Made by a program: the position numbers and the translations under genes. A stretch of 48,884 bases of DNA from Mitosporidium daphniae (Eukaryota; Microsporidia). The stretch's first letter is position 1; every line of letters begins with the position of its first letter. The DNA lies in assembly GCF_000760515.2 (NCBI RefSeq), contig NW_013546578.1, positions 1-48,884 on the forward strand, read 5' to 3'. The notes beneath the pieces are model-generated. The model worked only from the letters and a program-made list of their open reading frames with translations. It had not been told where the DNA came from and did not search any database. Below, in pieces: positions 32,828 through 42,543 of the stretch.

Positions 32828-33819
32828 ATGCTCGCCGGAAAAACCATTTTGATGTACGAGCCTTTTCCCTTTGACTGCATTTCATAGTACTGGAAGTTCG
32901 TCTGGCATCGGGGCTGCGTGTGCAAGTGCCTTTGCGGCAGAGGGCTGTAAATTGGTTGGGCGGTCTCCATGCTTATCATAGATTCTTTGTGCAAGACGGC
33001 TTGTAAAGCTGGAAATTGTGAGGGAGCAAATCCTTTCTGCACATCCAAGCGCCTGCATTCTGATTTTGAAGCTCGACGTGTCGGATGCCAAAGAGGTGCG
33101 TAGTGTCCTTTCCTCGCTTCCGCCCGATTTCGGCGACATCGATATTTTGATAAACAATGCAGGTTTGCATAGATGGCTCAATCAAAGGACTTGCCATTGG
33201 CGTGGAGCAGATCTCTGAAAACATCACAGACGAAATGATCGATTCGATGCTGGATACAAATGTCAAAGGCGTGCTGTACGTGACCAGGGAAATTTTGCCG
33301 AAAATGCTGCAAAGCGGTCGCAACGGCCATATCATCATGATCGGGTCGATTGCAGGAGTCGAAGCATATTCTCGCGGGTCAATCTATTGCGCCTCCAAGC
33401 ACGCACTGAATGCGATATCCGAGTCTCTGCGGAAGGAACTCATTTCCACCCCGATTCGGGTCACCGAAATCCAGCCTGGTAAGCATTTGCTACGCAAGTT
33501 CGATTTTCTTTTTTTGAGCACCTTTGCATGGGGCGAGCTTTGCGAATGGCAGGCTTTTTGACAGCTTTTACACCCAACGTTGTTTTTACTGATTTCGATT
33601 TTAGGTCTTGTGGAGACAGAGTTTTCTCTTGTTCGTTATGGTGGGGATGTACATGCAGCCAAAAGAGTCTACAACGGCATTGAAGCTCTTTCTGCCAACG
33701 ATGTCGCAGAGGTAGTTCTTTTCGCTGCCACCAGACCAAAACATGTTCAAATTGCCACCGTCAAACTACTGCCCACAAACCAAGCAAGCGTTTTTGAGGT
33801 GTCCCGTACAAAAAATTAA
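32828..33819 (+). CDS. short-chain dehydrogenase, YdfG/YMR226C type
   Basis: Five exons: 32828-32853, 32888-32954, 32982-33162, 33188-33478 and 33605-33819. The introns are 34, 27, 25 and 126 nt. The product is 259 residues. The cofactor motif is 'TGSSSGIGAACA', and 'LCARR' after strand 2 suggests NADP. 'INNAGLAIGVE' (NNAG), the Ser of 'MIGSIAG' and the catalytic 'YCASK' follow. The C-terminal half, 'LVETEFSLVRYGGD' then 'VYNGIEALSANDVAEVVLF', is the signature of the YdfG/YMR226C group, NADP-dependent 3-hydroxy-acid (serine, allo-threonine) dehydrogenases. Intron 3 ends in AAAG rather than TAG, which is rare here. Confidence 0.93.
33479..33604 (+). other. 126-nt intron of the SDR gene
   Basis: It starts GTAAGC and ends TACTGATTTCGATTTTAG. 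It is one of five long introns in the window. No snoRNA box pair was found. Confidence 0.8.
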
Positions 33820-34045
33820 AATTTCAAATGGCCACACGGCCTATCATGTCAATGACGCGATGTGTGTCAATAACAACAGTGCGAAACTGACCGCCATTAC
33901 ACGGTACCACTTGGGATCGTGTAATTTCAGAAACATCGATGTCAGCAAAGAGCCGGTCTATTACGGTACAACATATGCAGTGCAAGCGCGTTGCCGCTAC
34001 ACACTTCAGTACATGAGATGGATGCTTTAGAATATATTGAAATAA

Positions 34046-34673
34046 TTAAGCTCCCTTTTTCTTGGAGACACCCATTGTTCTTCCAAAGCGTCCAGTGGTC
34101 TTGGTATGCTGTCCTCTGACACGAAGATTCCAGTGATGGCGAAGACCGCGGTGGCAGCGGATCTTCTTTAGGTAGTCCAGATCCTCACGAAGTTTGTTAT
34201 CAAGGGCGTTGGAGACGACCTGCGAGTAGCTTCCGTCTTTGATATCTTTCTGTCTGTTGAGGAACCAATCGGGGATCCCATATTGACGAGGGTTTTGGAT
34301 GATCGTTACAAGACGCTCAAGCTCTTCGTTGGATAGCTCACCAGCTCTACAGTAAATAAATTTGAGAAATTTGCCCACCTCTTATTGAGATCAACGTCGG
34401 CTTTTTTGCACACAATGTTGGAAAAGCAGCGACCAACACCCTTTATTGCGGTGATGGCATACATGACTTTTTGCTTTCCATCAACGTTGGTATTCAAAAG
34501 ACGAATGATATGTTGAAAATTGGATTTATCGGAGACGACCAAAGACTATATGGTTAGCATGAACAATATTAAAAGCACTCAATATCCAAAATTCACCAAT
34601 ACATGGCTATGTAGAAAGAGATATCAATACGATGGATGAAAAGAATGATGAGACAGGTGGTGATACTTACCAT
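34046..34673 (-). CDS. RPS18: 40S ribosomal protein uS13
   Basis: Three exons: 34673-34671 (ATG alone), 34545-34379 and 34346-34046. The introns are 125 and 32 nt. The product is 156 residues. Splicing gives '[20 protein letters not shown]', matching the conserved 'MSLV' start. '[21 protein letters not shown]', '[14 protein letters not shown]' and '[12 protein letters not shown]' follow. It is a head protein of the small subunit that contacts tRNA and bridges to the 60S. A long first intron directly after the ATG is common in fungal ribosomal protein genes. That intron has GTAAGT and TGCTAACCATATAG at its ends. Confidence 0.97.
34546..34670 (-). other. 125-nt first intron of RPS18
   Basis: It follows the ATG directly, starts GTAAGT and ends TGCTAACCATATAG, sharing TGCTAAC with the SKI2 intron. 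No RNA gene was recognised inside it. Confidence 0.85.
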
Positions 34674-34728
34674 TTCAGATAAAAAATCAAAGGAAGGCTA
34701 AATGTTAAATTTGAACCCAAATTTGAAA

Positions 34729-35525
34729 TTATAAGATTTTATTATTGGCCTGCCTCATTTTTTGGATAACCGCACGTGGGTCAGCAGAGTTAAATATTGC
34801 CGAGCCAGCCACGATTACATTTGCACCGGCCTTGATGATGTCACCGACGTTTTCCAAGGTAACTCCACCGTCTACCTCAATATCGAGATGGGGCGTAATA
34901 TTTCTGATCGCCTCAATCTATCGAAAATAAGTCAAATCACAGGCTTGTTAGATAAAGACAAGTCTAAAGCGGACACATGACATTACTTTGGGAATAATGG
35001 AGGGCATGAATTTTTGGCCGCCAAACCCGGGCTCTACCGACATCACTAACACCATGTCAATTGACTGGAGATAAGGAATCACATCAGAAACAGGAGTATT
35101 CGGCTTAATTGCAATGCCGGCCTTCATTCCGGTTTGCTTGATCTCAGCGATTAGATTGAAAATGTTTTCGATTTCAGACTCCAAATGGAATGTGAAAATC
35201 GTTGCTCCGGCCGCAGCCAGGGGTTTAACCCACTATGCATAGGAATGGGCTAAAATAAAATACCATCTTCGGATCAGAAACCATCAAGTGGCAATCAAAG
35301 ATTTTGTGTTGAACTTTTTCCCTCAAACATTTAACTACAGCAGGTCCGATGGTTAAATTTGGAACAAAATGGCTATTGGGGTGGGAAAAAATACACATAC
35401 CCATCCATAATATCAACATGCAGGGCGTCAGCCCCGGCGTCAATTACTCTTTGGCAATCGGCAGCCAAATTTGCAAAATCGCTCGATAAAATCGAAGGAG
35501 CAATGATAATTGGCCCGGCGGTCAT
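34729..35525 (-). CDS. RPE1: ribulose-phosphate 3-epimerase
   Basis: Four exons: 35525-35401, 35372-35264, 35232-34987 and 34917-34729. The introns are 28, 31 and 69 nt. The product is 222 residues, the normal length. TIM-barrel motifs are present: '[12 protein letters not shown]', '[16 protein letters not shown]' (metal ligands His and Asp), 'FDCHLMV', '[12 protein letters not shown]' and '[11 protein letters not shown]'. It interconverts ribulose-5-phosphate and xylulose-5-phosphate in the non-oxidative pentose phosphate pathway. The 69-nt third intron is of intermediate length. The gene shares a 62-base divergent promoter with the G-patch gene. Confidence 0.96.
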
Positions 35526-35587
35526 CGTGTATGTAAGCGGAAAAATTTAAATTCCTTAAACTTGCAGAAATTTTAATTTTGTTAAAA
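35526..35587. promoter_or_regulatory. 62-base divergent promoter, RPE1 / G-patch gene
   Basis: It is nearly pure A/T apart from the ends and contains aaaatttaaattcc and ttttaatttt. It must drive both genes, unless elements lie in coding sequence. Confidence 0.4.
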
Positions 35588-36050
35588 ATGAGTATGGCCC
35601 AAAGGAAAGAAAAGCAGCGTATACCAAATGATCCACGGGGGTTGCAGTGGCTCAAGCAAGGTATGAGACTTGAGCATTATTTCAAGTGCCAAAGGAAGAT
35701 ATGGGACTAAAGCTGCTGCAGAAAATGGGCTGGAAGCAAGGAGATGCCATCGGAGACACCATGGCGACCATCCAGCCTGTGATCAAGATAAAACCGAAAG
35801 ACCTGTCAAACGGAGGTATTTTCAGGCTTATTATAACTTACATGTAGGGCTTGGGCTATCTTCCGCATCAACTTTTAAAGAATCTCTGCTTTGTATAGAC
35901 ACCTTTGACGAGATCCTCAGGAGAATGAACTCAAATCAGCCATCGCTCAATAATATCACCACAAAAAAGGAGAAAAAAAAGAAAAAGGCATCAAAAGACC
36001 GCAAAAAGAAGAAAAGCTCCGCAATGGCGCCCACAACGCTGGATAGCTAG
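35588..36050 (+). CDS. G-patch protein, PINX1/PXR1-like, very short
   Basis: Three exons: 35588-35660, 35699-35815 and 35848-36050, with introns of 38 and 32 nt. The product is 130 residues. The N-terminus 'NDPRGLQWL' parallels 'DPRNTAW' of PINX1. A G-patch-like core 'KLLQKMGWKQGDAIGD' follows, then 'IKIKPK', 'GGLGLSS' and a basic tail 'KEKKKKKASKDRKKKK'. PINX1/Pxr1 (Gno1) activates the helicase Prp43 in rRNA processing. This version is less than half the usual size and several G-patch glycines are replaced, so the orthology is moderate. The 38-nt intron ends in GAAG, not TAG, which is the least certain junction. The tail may be a nucleolar signal. Confidence 0.62.
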
Positions 36051-36166
36051 ATAGATACATAGATGAATAGGTAGCCTTCGTAAAATTAAAAGTAATTTAA
36101 ATTTTAATTCACACCTCGCAGTGTAAAGTAAACGGCTCCTTTTTTGCATTCCAATATTTCCAACTG

Positions 36167-36880
36167 ATGGCTTTGTTTGTTGGCCGAATTCCCGAGCATG
36201 TGCGTCCGAGAGACCTTGAGGATCTATTCATCAAGTATGGACGCATAAATCGCTGCGATATCAAACGAGGAGGTATTTGATGCCCATTTAATGCGTTAGG
36301 CTATGGATTTGTTGAGTTTGATGATATCCGAGACGCCGAGGATGCCCTGCGTGACGGTCGCTTTCAAATTGACGGCCACCCAATAGTTGTTGAATGGGCA
36401 AAGGGTAGTGGTCGTCGCTCCAATTCTGATGAGTGTTTCCGCTGCGGAAGAACAGGGCACTGGGCGAGAGACTGTCCGTCTGGCGGTCGTGGCTCTTCGC
36501 CGTCACGATCTTCGCGTTCTTCCAGATACAGATCCCGCTCGCGTGAAAGAAGAAGATATAGCCGCTCCCCCTCTCGCTCCTCTTCAAGATCACCACCAAG
36601 ATCTTCACGCCGCAGCAGCCGCTATCGCTCTAGATCCCGCTCACTAAGCCGCCCTCGCTACCATCGTAGTGAGCGCCGTTACCATTCTCGCTCGAGATCG
36701 GTCAGTCGTCATCGTCATGATTCCAGATCAGCCTCTCCTAGGGGAGGCTCGCCAGCTCGCTCGCCACAAAGAGAACCTGTGGATCGATCTCGCTCGAGAA
36801 GCCTCTCCCCAAGAGGAAGATCCAGAGACCGCTCGCCAATCCCCGAGCGCTCCCAATCCCCACGAGATGACCAGTTGTAA
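36167..36880 (+). CDS. SR splicing factor: RRM, CCHC zinc knuckle and RS domain
   Basis: Two exons, 36167-36272 and 36300-36880, with a 27-nt intron. The product is 228 residues. The RRM (residues 1-75) has 'ALFVGRIP' (RNP2) and '[10 protein letters not shown]' (RNP1, split by the intron). The knuckle '[14 protein letters not shown]' follows, then about 125 residues rich in Arg-Ser and Arg-Tyr dipeptides, ending 'SQSPRDDQL'. The domain order matches human SRSF7 and plant RSZ proteins. It should bind pre-mRNA and help recruit the spliceosome, which is relevant to a genome with extremely short introns. Retaining the intron would stop translation in the RRM, so the gene could autoregulate (inference). 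Confidence 0.92.
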
Positions 36881-36986
36881 TAGTACTGCAAATGTGTTGG
36901 CAATACATGGTTCTAGGCAGCCTTATTCTGTGTAAATTCAATTATTTTAAATTTAATATTTTCAAATTTTATTTTATTTACATTGA

Positions 36987-37553
36987 ATGGTGGTGGTGCC
37001 CCCCATGTCCTCTGCGGCGTGTCCGGCCTCTTTGAGTCCATTTTCGAAGCATATGGAACACGATGGGCCCGTTGGTGGCGATACAGACGAAGCCCCAATT
37101 TCCACATTAAAGAGCCTAGTAGCAACAATAAGCTCACTCAAACAGGAAATAGAGCTTTCCGCTCCGTCTTCCAAGCTGGAGTCTCCCATTGCCGAGGCTG
37201 AGTTGGCCACATCATTGCTACAAGGCCTAGCAAAGACATTCTGCACCCTTCAATCGATTGATCTTTGTGGAAAGGGAGAAATGAGTATGCCGTCCCAAGC
37301 GAATCATGATACCAAACGTCCAAAGGCTGGCCCTTTTTCCTCGCTCGCCGCCGTTAAAGGCAAAGATTCACCGATTGATTTGTTTCAAAAGCGAGTTGAT
37401 GTATATGTTTCTAAGATAGAGAAACTATCATGTCCCCAGAAAGAAAAGAAAGATTCAAAAGGCAAATCTACCGTTGTCAATACAAAGGCTGCCAACAGAA
37501 TCGTAAAAGAGACTCTAAATTCAGCGCCAAAAACCAGAGCAGAACGGCCATAA
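36987..37553 (+). CDS. LRP1: exosome cofactor C1D/LRP1 (RRP47) homologue
   Basis: A single exon of 188 residues. 'TLKSLVATISSLKQEIE' and 'ATSLLQGLAKTFCTLQSID' form the helical Sas10/C1D-type domain. The family's second motif is 'SPIDLFQKRVDVYVSKIEKL', and the last one is 'NTKAANRIVKETL', equivalent to 'RGAASRFVKNAL' in human C1D. Lrp1/C1D binds Rrp6 and assists the nuclear exosome in 5.8S rRNA, snRNA and snoRNA processing. A 40-residue insertion of low complexity lies between the motifs. The start at 36987 gives a short Pro/Val leader. An alternative ATG lies at 37005. Confidence 0.78.
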   Translation: MVVVPPMSSAACPASLSPFSKHMEHDGPVGGDTDEAPISTLKSLVATISSLKQEIELSAPSSKLESPIAEAELATSLLQGLAKTFCTLQSIDLCGKGEMSMPSQANHDTKRPKAGPFSSLAAVKGKDSPIDLFQKRVDVYVSKIEKLSCPQKEKKDSKGKSTVVNTKAANRIVKETLNSAPKTRAERP

Positions 37554-37746
37554 TTGACAGAATGTACCTGTAGGCTCCATGAACACAGACACATGGAAGA
37601 CCTCCCACATTTGCCTTTAAATTAAAAAACGGTCCCCTGTAAGAAAAATAAAGCAATCAACAATGGCGGCACATTCGATGAGCGTGGTATTCACGATCAA
37701 GCTGTAGGTAGGCCGGATCGATGATATCTTGGCGTTAAAACTTTAT

Positions 37747-38796
37747 TTAAAAGCGAGGGCCTCTTTTCCTAGCAGTGTATTTGGTATCTTGCGGCACATC
37801 TTCAAATCCCCGCTTTCGGCGAAGGTCCTTTTTGCGAAGGACCCATGCCTTGTCTTTGAGGTTCTTTTTTCGCCTATGCCGAATCTGCCTGAGCGGCGTG
37901 TCATCCTTTCCTTTGGGAAGCGAGGCTTGCCCCACAATCAGGACGAGAAAATATTTCTTTCTGCGGGGTGCATTTGGGAAGTCCACCACCATGCCGCCGT
38001 TGAAGCCTACCTTTAAAGCCACATTTAGGATCATTTCAATTTGGGCAGCGTTTTCTGGATAAAATTGAAACACAGCCCTCGCGCCAATTCTCAACGTAGA
38101 GTACAGCGAAGAAAATAAGCGACGTAAACGGAGTTTTGGGCTTGCCTCCCTTGTGTCGGCATTGCAAAGCCATTGAAGGGCAGATACAGAGATGGCGCCA
38201 TCAAAGGATCCGGCTCTAAAGCCAAGACCATCGCCCATGTCTCCTAAAACCAAATCACCATTCTGGTGCTGGTTATCGGACTCTTTGTCATAGCTGTCAT
38301 CGCTACAGTCACTAGCATCGCTATAATTATTTTCAGAGCCCTCACTATCAGATTCGTCATCAAGTTCCGTTCTAGTATCCTCGTTTTCGATCTCAAATTC
38401 CTGCCCTTCTTGGCTTTCGCAGTCTGCAGGCTCCTGTTCTGCTTCTTTATTAGGATGCAGCAGTCGTGATTTTGCCACGTGAAGCATCGGTACAGAAATG
38501 TCCAAACCAATCCATGCATGGTTATTTTCCCCAAGAACAGAGGCACACATTCCAGATCCAACTCCAATATCCAGTAAAAGCGAGGGGATGCATGGCTTTG
38601 GATTAAATAGAGAGCGAGGCTCGTCTTCCTCCTGGTCATTGCCATCCAACGAGGGCAAGGCTAGTAACTCGTATGCGCGAAAGGCAAGTTCTCTCTGGAT
38701 TTTGGCATATCTTGAAGACTGCGAGTACTTTTTTGCTTCAGCCTCACTATAAAAAAGCTCAGGAGGGCCCGTAAGCTCGGGTCGTTGTCCGCCCAT
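37747..38796 (-). CDS. BUD23: 18S rRNA (guanine-N7)-methyltransferase BUD23
   Basis: A single exon of 349 residues. It opens 'RPELTGPPELFYSEAEAKKY', the BUD23 hallmark. The SAM-binding motif is 'LLLDIGVGSGMCASVL' (about 73-88), then 'WIGLDIS'. The later motifs are 'DGAISVSALQWLCNA' and 'FQFYPENAAQIEMIL'. The C-terminus is basic, as in the family (KKDLRRKRGFED). Bud23 with Trm112 makes m7G in 18S rRNA. It is about 75 residues longer than yeast Bud23 because of an acidic insertion at residues 114-180, in the middle of the Rossmann fold. The start ATG 38796 fits the family start. Confidence 0.95.
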   Translation of the reverse strand: MGGQRPELTGPPELFYSEAEAKKYSQSSRYAKIQRELAFRAYELLALPSLDGNDQEEDEPRSLFNPKPCIPSLLLDIGVGSGMCASVLGENNHAWIGLDISVPMLHVAKSRLLHPNKEAEQEPADCESQEGQEFEIENEDTRTELDDESDSEGSENNYSDASDCSDDSYDKESDNQHQNGDLVLGDMGDGLGFRAGSFDGAISVSALQWLCNADTREASPKLRLRRLFSSLYSTLRIGARAVFQFYPENAAQIEMILNVALKVGFNGGMVVDFPNAPRRKKYFLVLIVGQASLPKGKDDTPLRQIRHRRKKNLKDKAWVLRKKDLRRKRGFEDVPQDTKYTARKRGPRF

Positions 38797-39065
38797 GGGC
38801 TAAATAGTTCAAAATAACATATTTTTATTGCATTCAACTTGGCCGATTAATTTGCTAATTAATTCATTAATTAATCAGCGGGTTAGCTAGTTGAATATGT
38901 TAACCCTTAAAATTATGAGTGACCAAATGAAATGGACGGTCATTTATTATTGCCTCTACATATAAAAGTCCACGGTGGTGGTTCAAATTTTGACTGTTTA
39001 AATATTTTTGGCAGGAAGAGTTAGAGTAAATAAAGCGATCTCCACTGGATGGCCTATGATCGGGG

Positions 39066-40337
39066 TTAGCTCAGTGTGTTAATGTTGAGAAACGACATTG
39101 AGGTTTCGATGACATTGAAAATGGCCTTTTCATCCAGAAGCTCTTTGCTGATTTGAGATTTCTACGATTAAAAAAATTGCTAACCAGAGAGTAGGTACAT
39201 GTCGAATAAAGGGCACGCCAGGCCTCTTTGAACTGTTCTTGGGGCCCAGACTGGTCAATTCCTATCCTTTTAAGGGAAAGAACAAGGCATCGTTTGAGCT
39301 TCTAAAAGAAAAGATACCAAACATACGGCAATATTGATCTCTTTGACTTGGTCGTTGTTAGTTGGTGCATTTTGCGCGCCGCTGCGGATTTTCGGCTCTA
39401 TGGAATAAGTTAAATAAATACTTTTTCGAGTGGCGCTTGATAAAAGTCGGTGTTCTGTAATTTCAGCAAGGACACTCGCGGCTCTTGAGCGTGCACAAAG
39501 GCTAGAATACATGCCATCTATTTTGGGAACACGCCTGTCTATACAATTGTCTCCGTTTATGCAATCGTTGTTAGAAAACCCTTTAGCTAAATCCTGTTCG
39601 CAATCTTTGCGAATGACCTGATCATCTTTGTTCAAGGGCCATGGGTCACCTCTTCTTTCTAGGAAACCTGGCTCCTCAGCAAGGTAGCCGTTGAAAATTG
39701 ACCCCCCTTCATCTGGCTCCAAGAGAAAACAATGCGGTTCAACAGGCAACAAATTATAGCTACTCTTAGCAAGTACCAATATCAGCGAATTATTTTTAGA
39801 AATGTCAAGCAAAAACTGGGCATCCTCGCAGTGGGGGTGAAGGCTTCTAAAAATAAGCGAAAATGTGGCAACACTTGAATGGAGGGAGGCCTCTCGTTTC
39901 TTTTATTGCAAAGCGAGCCAATATGCAGCTCTGCTCTCCAAATAAATTCAGGCAGAACATATTGGGGCGAGCAGGACGTAATTGAAATTTCTACAAATTA
40001 TCGATACGCGCTGACCTTTACAAATGATTAGACAGAACGAGGAGGCATAGCCCAAGTATTTTTCTAATGCCCTTGAAGAAGAGGAAGAGGAAGAGGAGGA
40101 GGAGCAAGACGATGATGAGGTCGGGGATATTTTCTTGATAATTCCAAGGATGTCTTTTTCTGGAACCGAAAAGGCAGGCCAATGGAGGGGGCCCTGCCAC
40201 ATTTGACGAGGCTCGAAACCAGACTCAATCGCACTATGGGTAGTCTCTAGCGCTAAAAAGGGGCCAGATGTAAGTAAATCTTCCAGTAAAGCTAAGGGGC
40301 CATCCGTATCAGACGTAGAGTCCCTCGACGTCATCAT
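39066..40337 (-). CDS. orphan protein with a weakly SLD7-like C-terminus
   Basis: Six exons: 40337-40016, 39990-39959, 39930-39875, 39846-39327, 39301-39185 and 39161-39066. The introns are 25, 28, 28, 25 and 23 nt. The product is 380 residues. The N-terminal part has 'MWQGPLHWPAFSVPEKD' and a run of about 15 Ser. The middle has 'LILVLAKSSYNLLPVEPHCF', and the C-terminus is helical with 'LKRCLVLSLKRIGI' and 'IFNVIETSMSFL'. The C-terminal pattern and position recall the SLD7 C-terminal domain (a replication-initiation factor partner of Sld3), but the similarity is slight. The second intron ends in GCAG, and the exon chain through 39875-40015 is the weakest part. I would treat the function as unknown. 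Confidence 0.5.
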
Positions 40338-40370
40338 CAGACGACTAGTTAAAAGATGGCAGTTAAACTG

Positions 40371-40378
40371 AACCCTAG
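40371..40378 (-). promoter_or_regulatory. CTAGGGTT motif upstream of the orphan at 40337
   Basis: On the plus strand it is aaccctag, 34 bases before the orphan's start. It is one of the recurring AACCCTA copies. Confidence 0.3.
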
Positions 40379-40428
40379 CTTTGGGTCACAATTTACGAAA
40401 CTGTGAACATTTATTTTCGAATGCTTTT

Positions 40429-42022
40429 TCAGATGTCCGTTGACAGTTGCACACTTTTCTGCGCTGCCTCGGTTAGGTCGTCTATTGAGAAAATTTTTAG
40501 CTGACTATCGGCGATGATTTTCTTGGCCGAATCGACGTTTGTCCCTATGCGGTGTCAAAAGTTGCACTACCTTGAAGCCTCACCACCAATGGAACGTTGA
40601 TTTTGAGCGACGAGGCTGCCTTAACAATGCCCTCTGCGATGATGTCGCATCTCATAATGCCTCCGAAAATATTTACAAGAATCGAGGAAACCTAAAAAGA
40701 GAAATGGCCACTTACTCTCTTATCTGAGACCAGGATTGAAAATGCCTCTGAGACTTGTTCTACCGAAGCACTGCCGCCCACATCCAAAAAGTTGGCCGGA
40801 TCGCCGCCATGCAGCTTGATTATATCCATTGTGGCCATGGCGAGACCAGCTCCATTCACTATGGTAAGAAAAAAAAGCAGTAAGGGACATCGGGTCGACG
40901 TAGAATTGAAATTAGTGGGCGGGCATGAGGTTAGGGAAGACAATTGGGGTTGGAGGTGCATGCACTTTATGCTTTGCATGGCAAGCAGAGCATCATTGTA
41001 AGGCACGTTAATAACAAGGGCAAGCAACACATACCTAAGCAGCCGATGGATCCATCAAGACCAATGTAGTTCAATTTCGCCTTGGAGGCCAGTACTTCTC
41101 GCGGATCCTCCTGTTCCGGATCTCTCATGAGAAAAAGCTCCTGCTGGCGGAAATCTGCATTTTCGTCAATGTTTATCTTGGCATCGAGACAGATTAAACG
41201 GGGCTCCGTGGGCGACGCAATCTCGGAAAGGGGATTAATTTCGACAAGAGAGGCATCCTTCTCAATAAAAAGCTGGTACAGCCGAAGAATGGTGCCTCCG
41301 ACAAGCTAAATAGTTAGAAGAAATAACGGAGACGTCTAAATAACGGCCGGTAAAGCCCATTTTTGCGCCGAAGGTTTTCGCCTCGTCAAGGGAGAGTCCT
41401 AAGGGCAGATCGGCATCACCATACCTTTGGAGATATCAATAGGATATGTATGAATGGCTTCTGGACTTTGAGCCGCAACCTTCTCAATGTCCATGCCGCC
41501 TTGTGGAGAGCCGACCAGCATTGGTCCTTTGCAGTTTCGATCATAAAGTATGGCGAGGTAATACTCTTTGGAGGGAGAAAGAGCCTCGCAAATGAAAACC
41601 TTTGAGCACGGACGGCCTGCTGCCCCCGTTTGCTTAGTGACAAGGGTTGAGCCAATCATTTTAGACGTTTTTCCATATGCCTCCTGGGCGTCTGCAGCAA
41701 ACTGGATCCCACCACCGGGAAGGTTGGCCTTGCCGATCCAAGAGCCTTTACCACGTCCGCCAGCCAATACTTGGGCCTTGAGCATACACCCTAAATTGTG
41801 ATGTTCGGACCGCGTAGGGGAACCTTTTTTTGTGGCATGCATCTCCCAAAGCGACTTTGCATCGTTTGGATCTGTACAAAGCGATCCTCTGGCATGATCA
41901 ATCTTGTACTTTTCAAAAAGTGACATCGACTGGTATTCATGCAGCGAGAGGTAGCGTCTTTGCATCAATGCCGAGCATGATGGCAACGATGTGGGGCGAT
42001 AGAGACGTGTAATGAGCATCAT
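40429..42022 (-). CDS. LSC2: succinyl-CoA ligase, beta subunit (mitochondrial)
   Basis: Six exons: 42022-41425, 41398-41334, 41305-41035, 40858-40716, 40691-40571 and 40544-40429. The introns are 26, 28, 176, 24 and 26 nt. The product is 437 residues. The presequence '[15 protein letters not shown]' precedes '[17 protein letters not shown]', the ATP-grasp start of LSC2. '[14 protein letters not shown]', '[10 protein letters not shown]', '[18 protein letters not shown]', '[10 protein letters not shown]' and '[17 protein letters not shown]' are all present. It makes ATP or GTP from succinyl-CoA in the TCA cycle. An upstream ATG at 42139 extends the frame but adds non-conserved sequence, so 42022 was chosen. 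The 176-nt intron is the longest in the window. Confidence 0.95.
40859..41034 (-). other. 176-nt intron of LSC2
   Basis: It starts GTATGT and ends TTTCTTACCATAG with a T-rich tract before it. It is the longest intron seen. I looked for C/D and H/ACA elements and found no convincing set. Confidence 0.8.
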
Positions 42023-42311
42023 CGGTACAAAAAGTAAATTGCTGCAACGTTGAATTGCTGCGCTATTAACATTTATTGTGGTGCCATTTAGCAAGTTTGC
42101 TACCAATTTTATTTTACCCGCTTGGGCCAATTGTTCCATCGCAGCTACAACTTTAGCGATGCAATTGGCGGTATTGAGATTCTGCTACGAACAGAATCTT
42201 GGATGCATTGGACAGACAGACAGCCCTATTCCGGTTTTGTATGGAGGCTCTTTTGGGGCCCATAACCCTGGTGGTATTTTAATGCCAACCTAGACCGAGA
42301 GGCTTATATTT

Positions 42312-42320
42312 AACCCTAAC
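42312..42320 (+). promoter_or_regulatory. AACCCTAAC motif
   Basis: This copy lies in the gap upstream of LSC2 and is preceded by TT. It belongs to the recurring AACCCTA set. Confidence 0.25.
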
Positions 42321-42366
42321 CAAGTACAATGTGCTTGACAAAAACTTTTAAATTGCGGCAATCAAT

Positions 42367-42380
42367 GGGGTTAGGGTTAT
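42367..42380 (+). promoter_or_regulatory. GGGGTTAGGGTTAT motif
   Basis: This 14-mer is repeated exactly at 48157-48170. In both places an ATG follows shortly after (42384 and 48184). Confidence 0.3.
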
Positions 42381-42543
42381 AGGATGGAGGAATTCGATGT
42401 GTTACAGCTACTCTTTAGATTATAAAAATTTAATCAAAAAGACCAGACCATGCGTTGATGCATTCGTAGCCAACTTGAGGGGGCTTAGTCCGATGAAAGA
42501 ATGCAGGGACTGTCTTGCATACCGATGGATGCAAGTGACGAGA

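Larger units (their letters stand above)
42023..42543. other. 521-base gap with possible unrecognised short ORFs
   Basis: It lies between the LSC2 start and the P5B ATPase stop. Plus-strand frames stay open from about 42080 to 42290. One ends in Trp-rich sequence (WMHWTDRQPYSGFVWRLFWG) at about 42262 and another ends 'HNPGGILMPT' at 42293. A further ORF starts at ATG 42397. Two telobox-like motifs lie at 42312 and 42367. None of these ORFs matches a family I know. Confidence 0.4.

Noticed and set aside
20655-41034. snoRNA genes in the long introns
   Set aside because: No paired C (RUGAUGA) and D (CUGA) boxes, nor a clear H/ACA hairpin set, in the 88, 125, 126 or 176-nt introns.
42023-42139. 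Start of LSC2 at ATG 42139
   Set aside because: The extra residues are not conserved or presequence-like, whereas 42022 opens a typical mitochondrial presequence.
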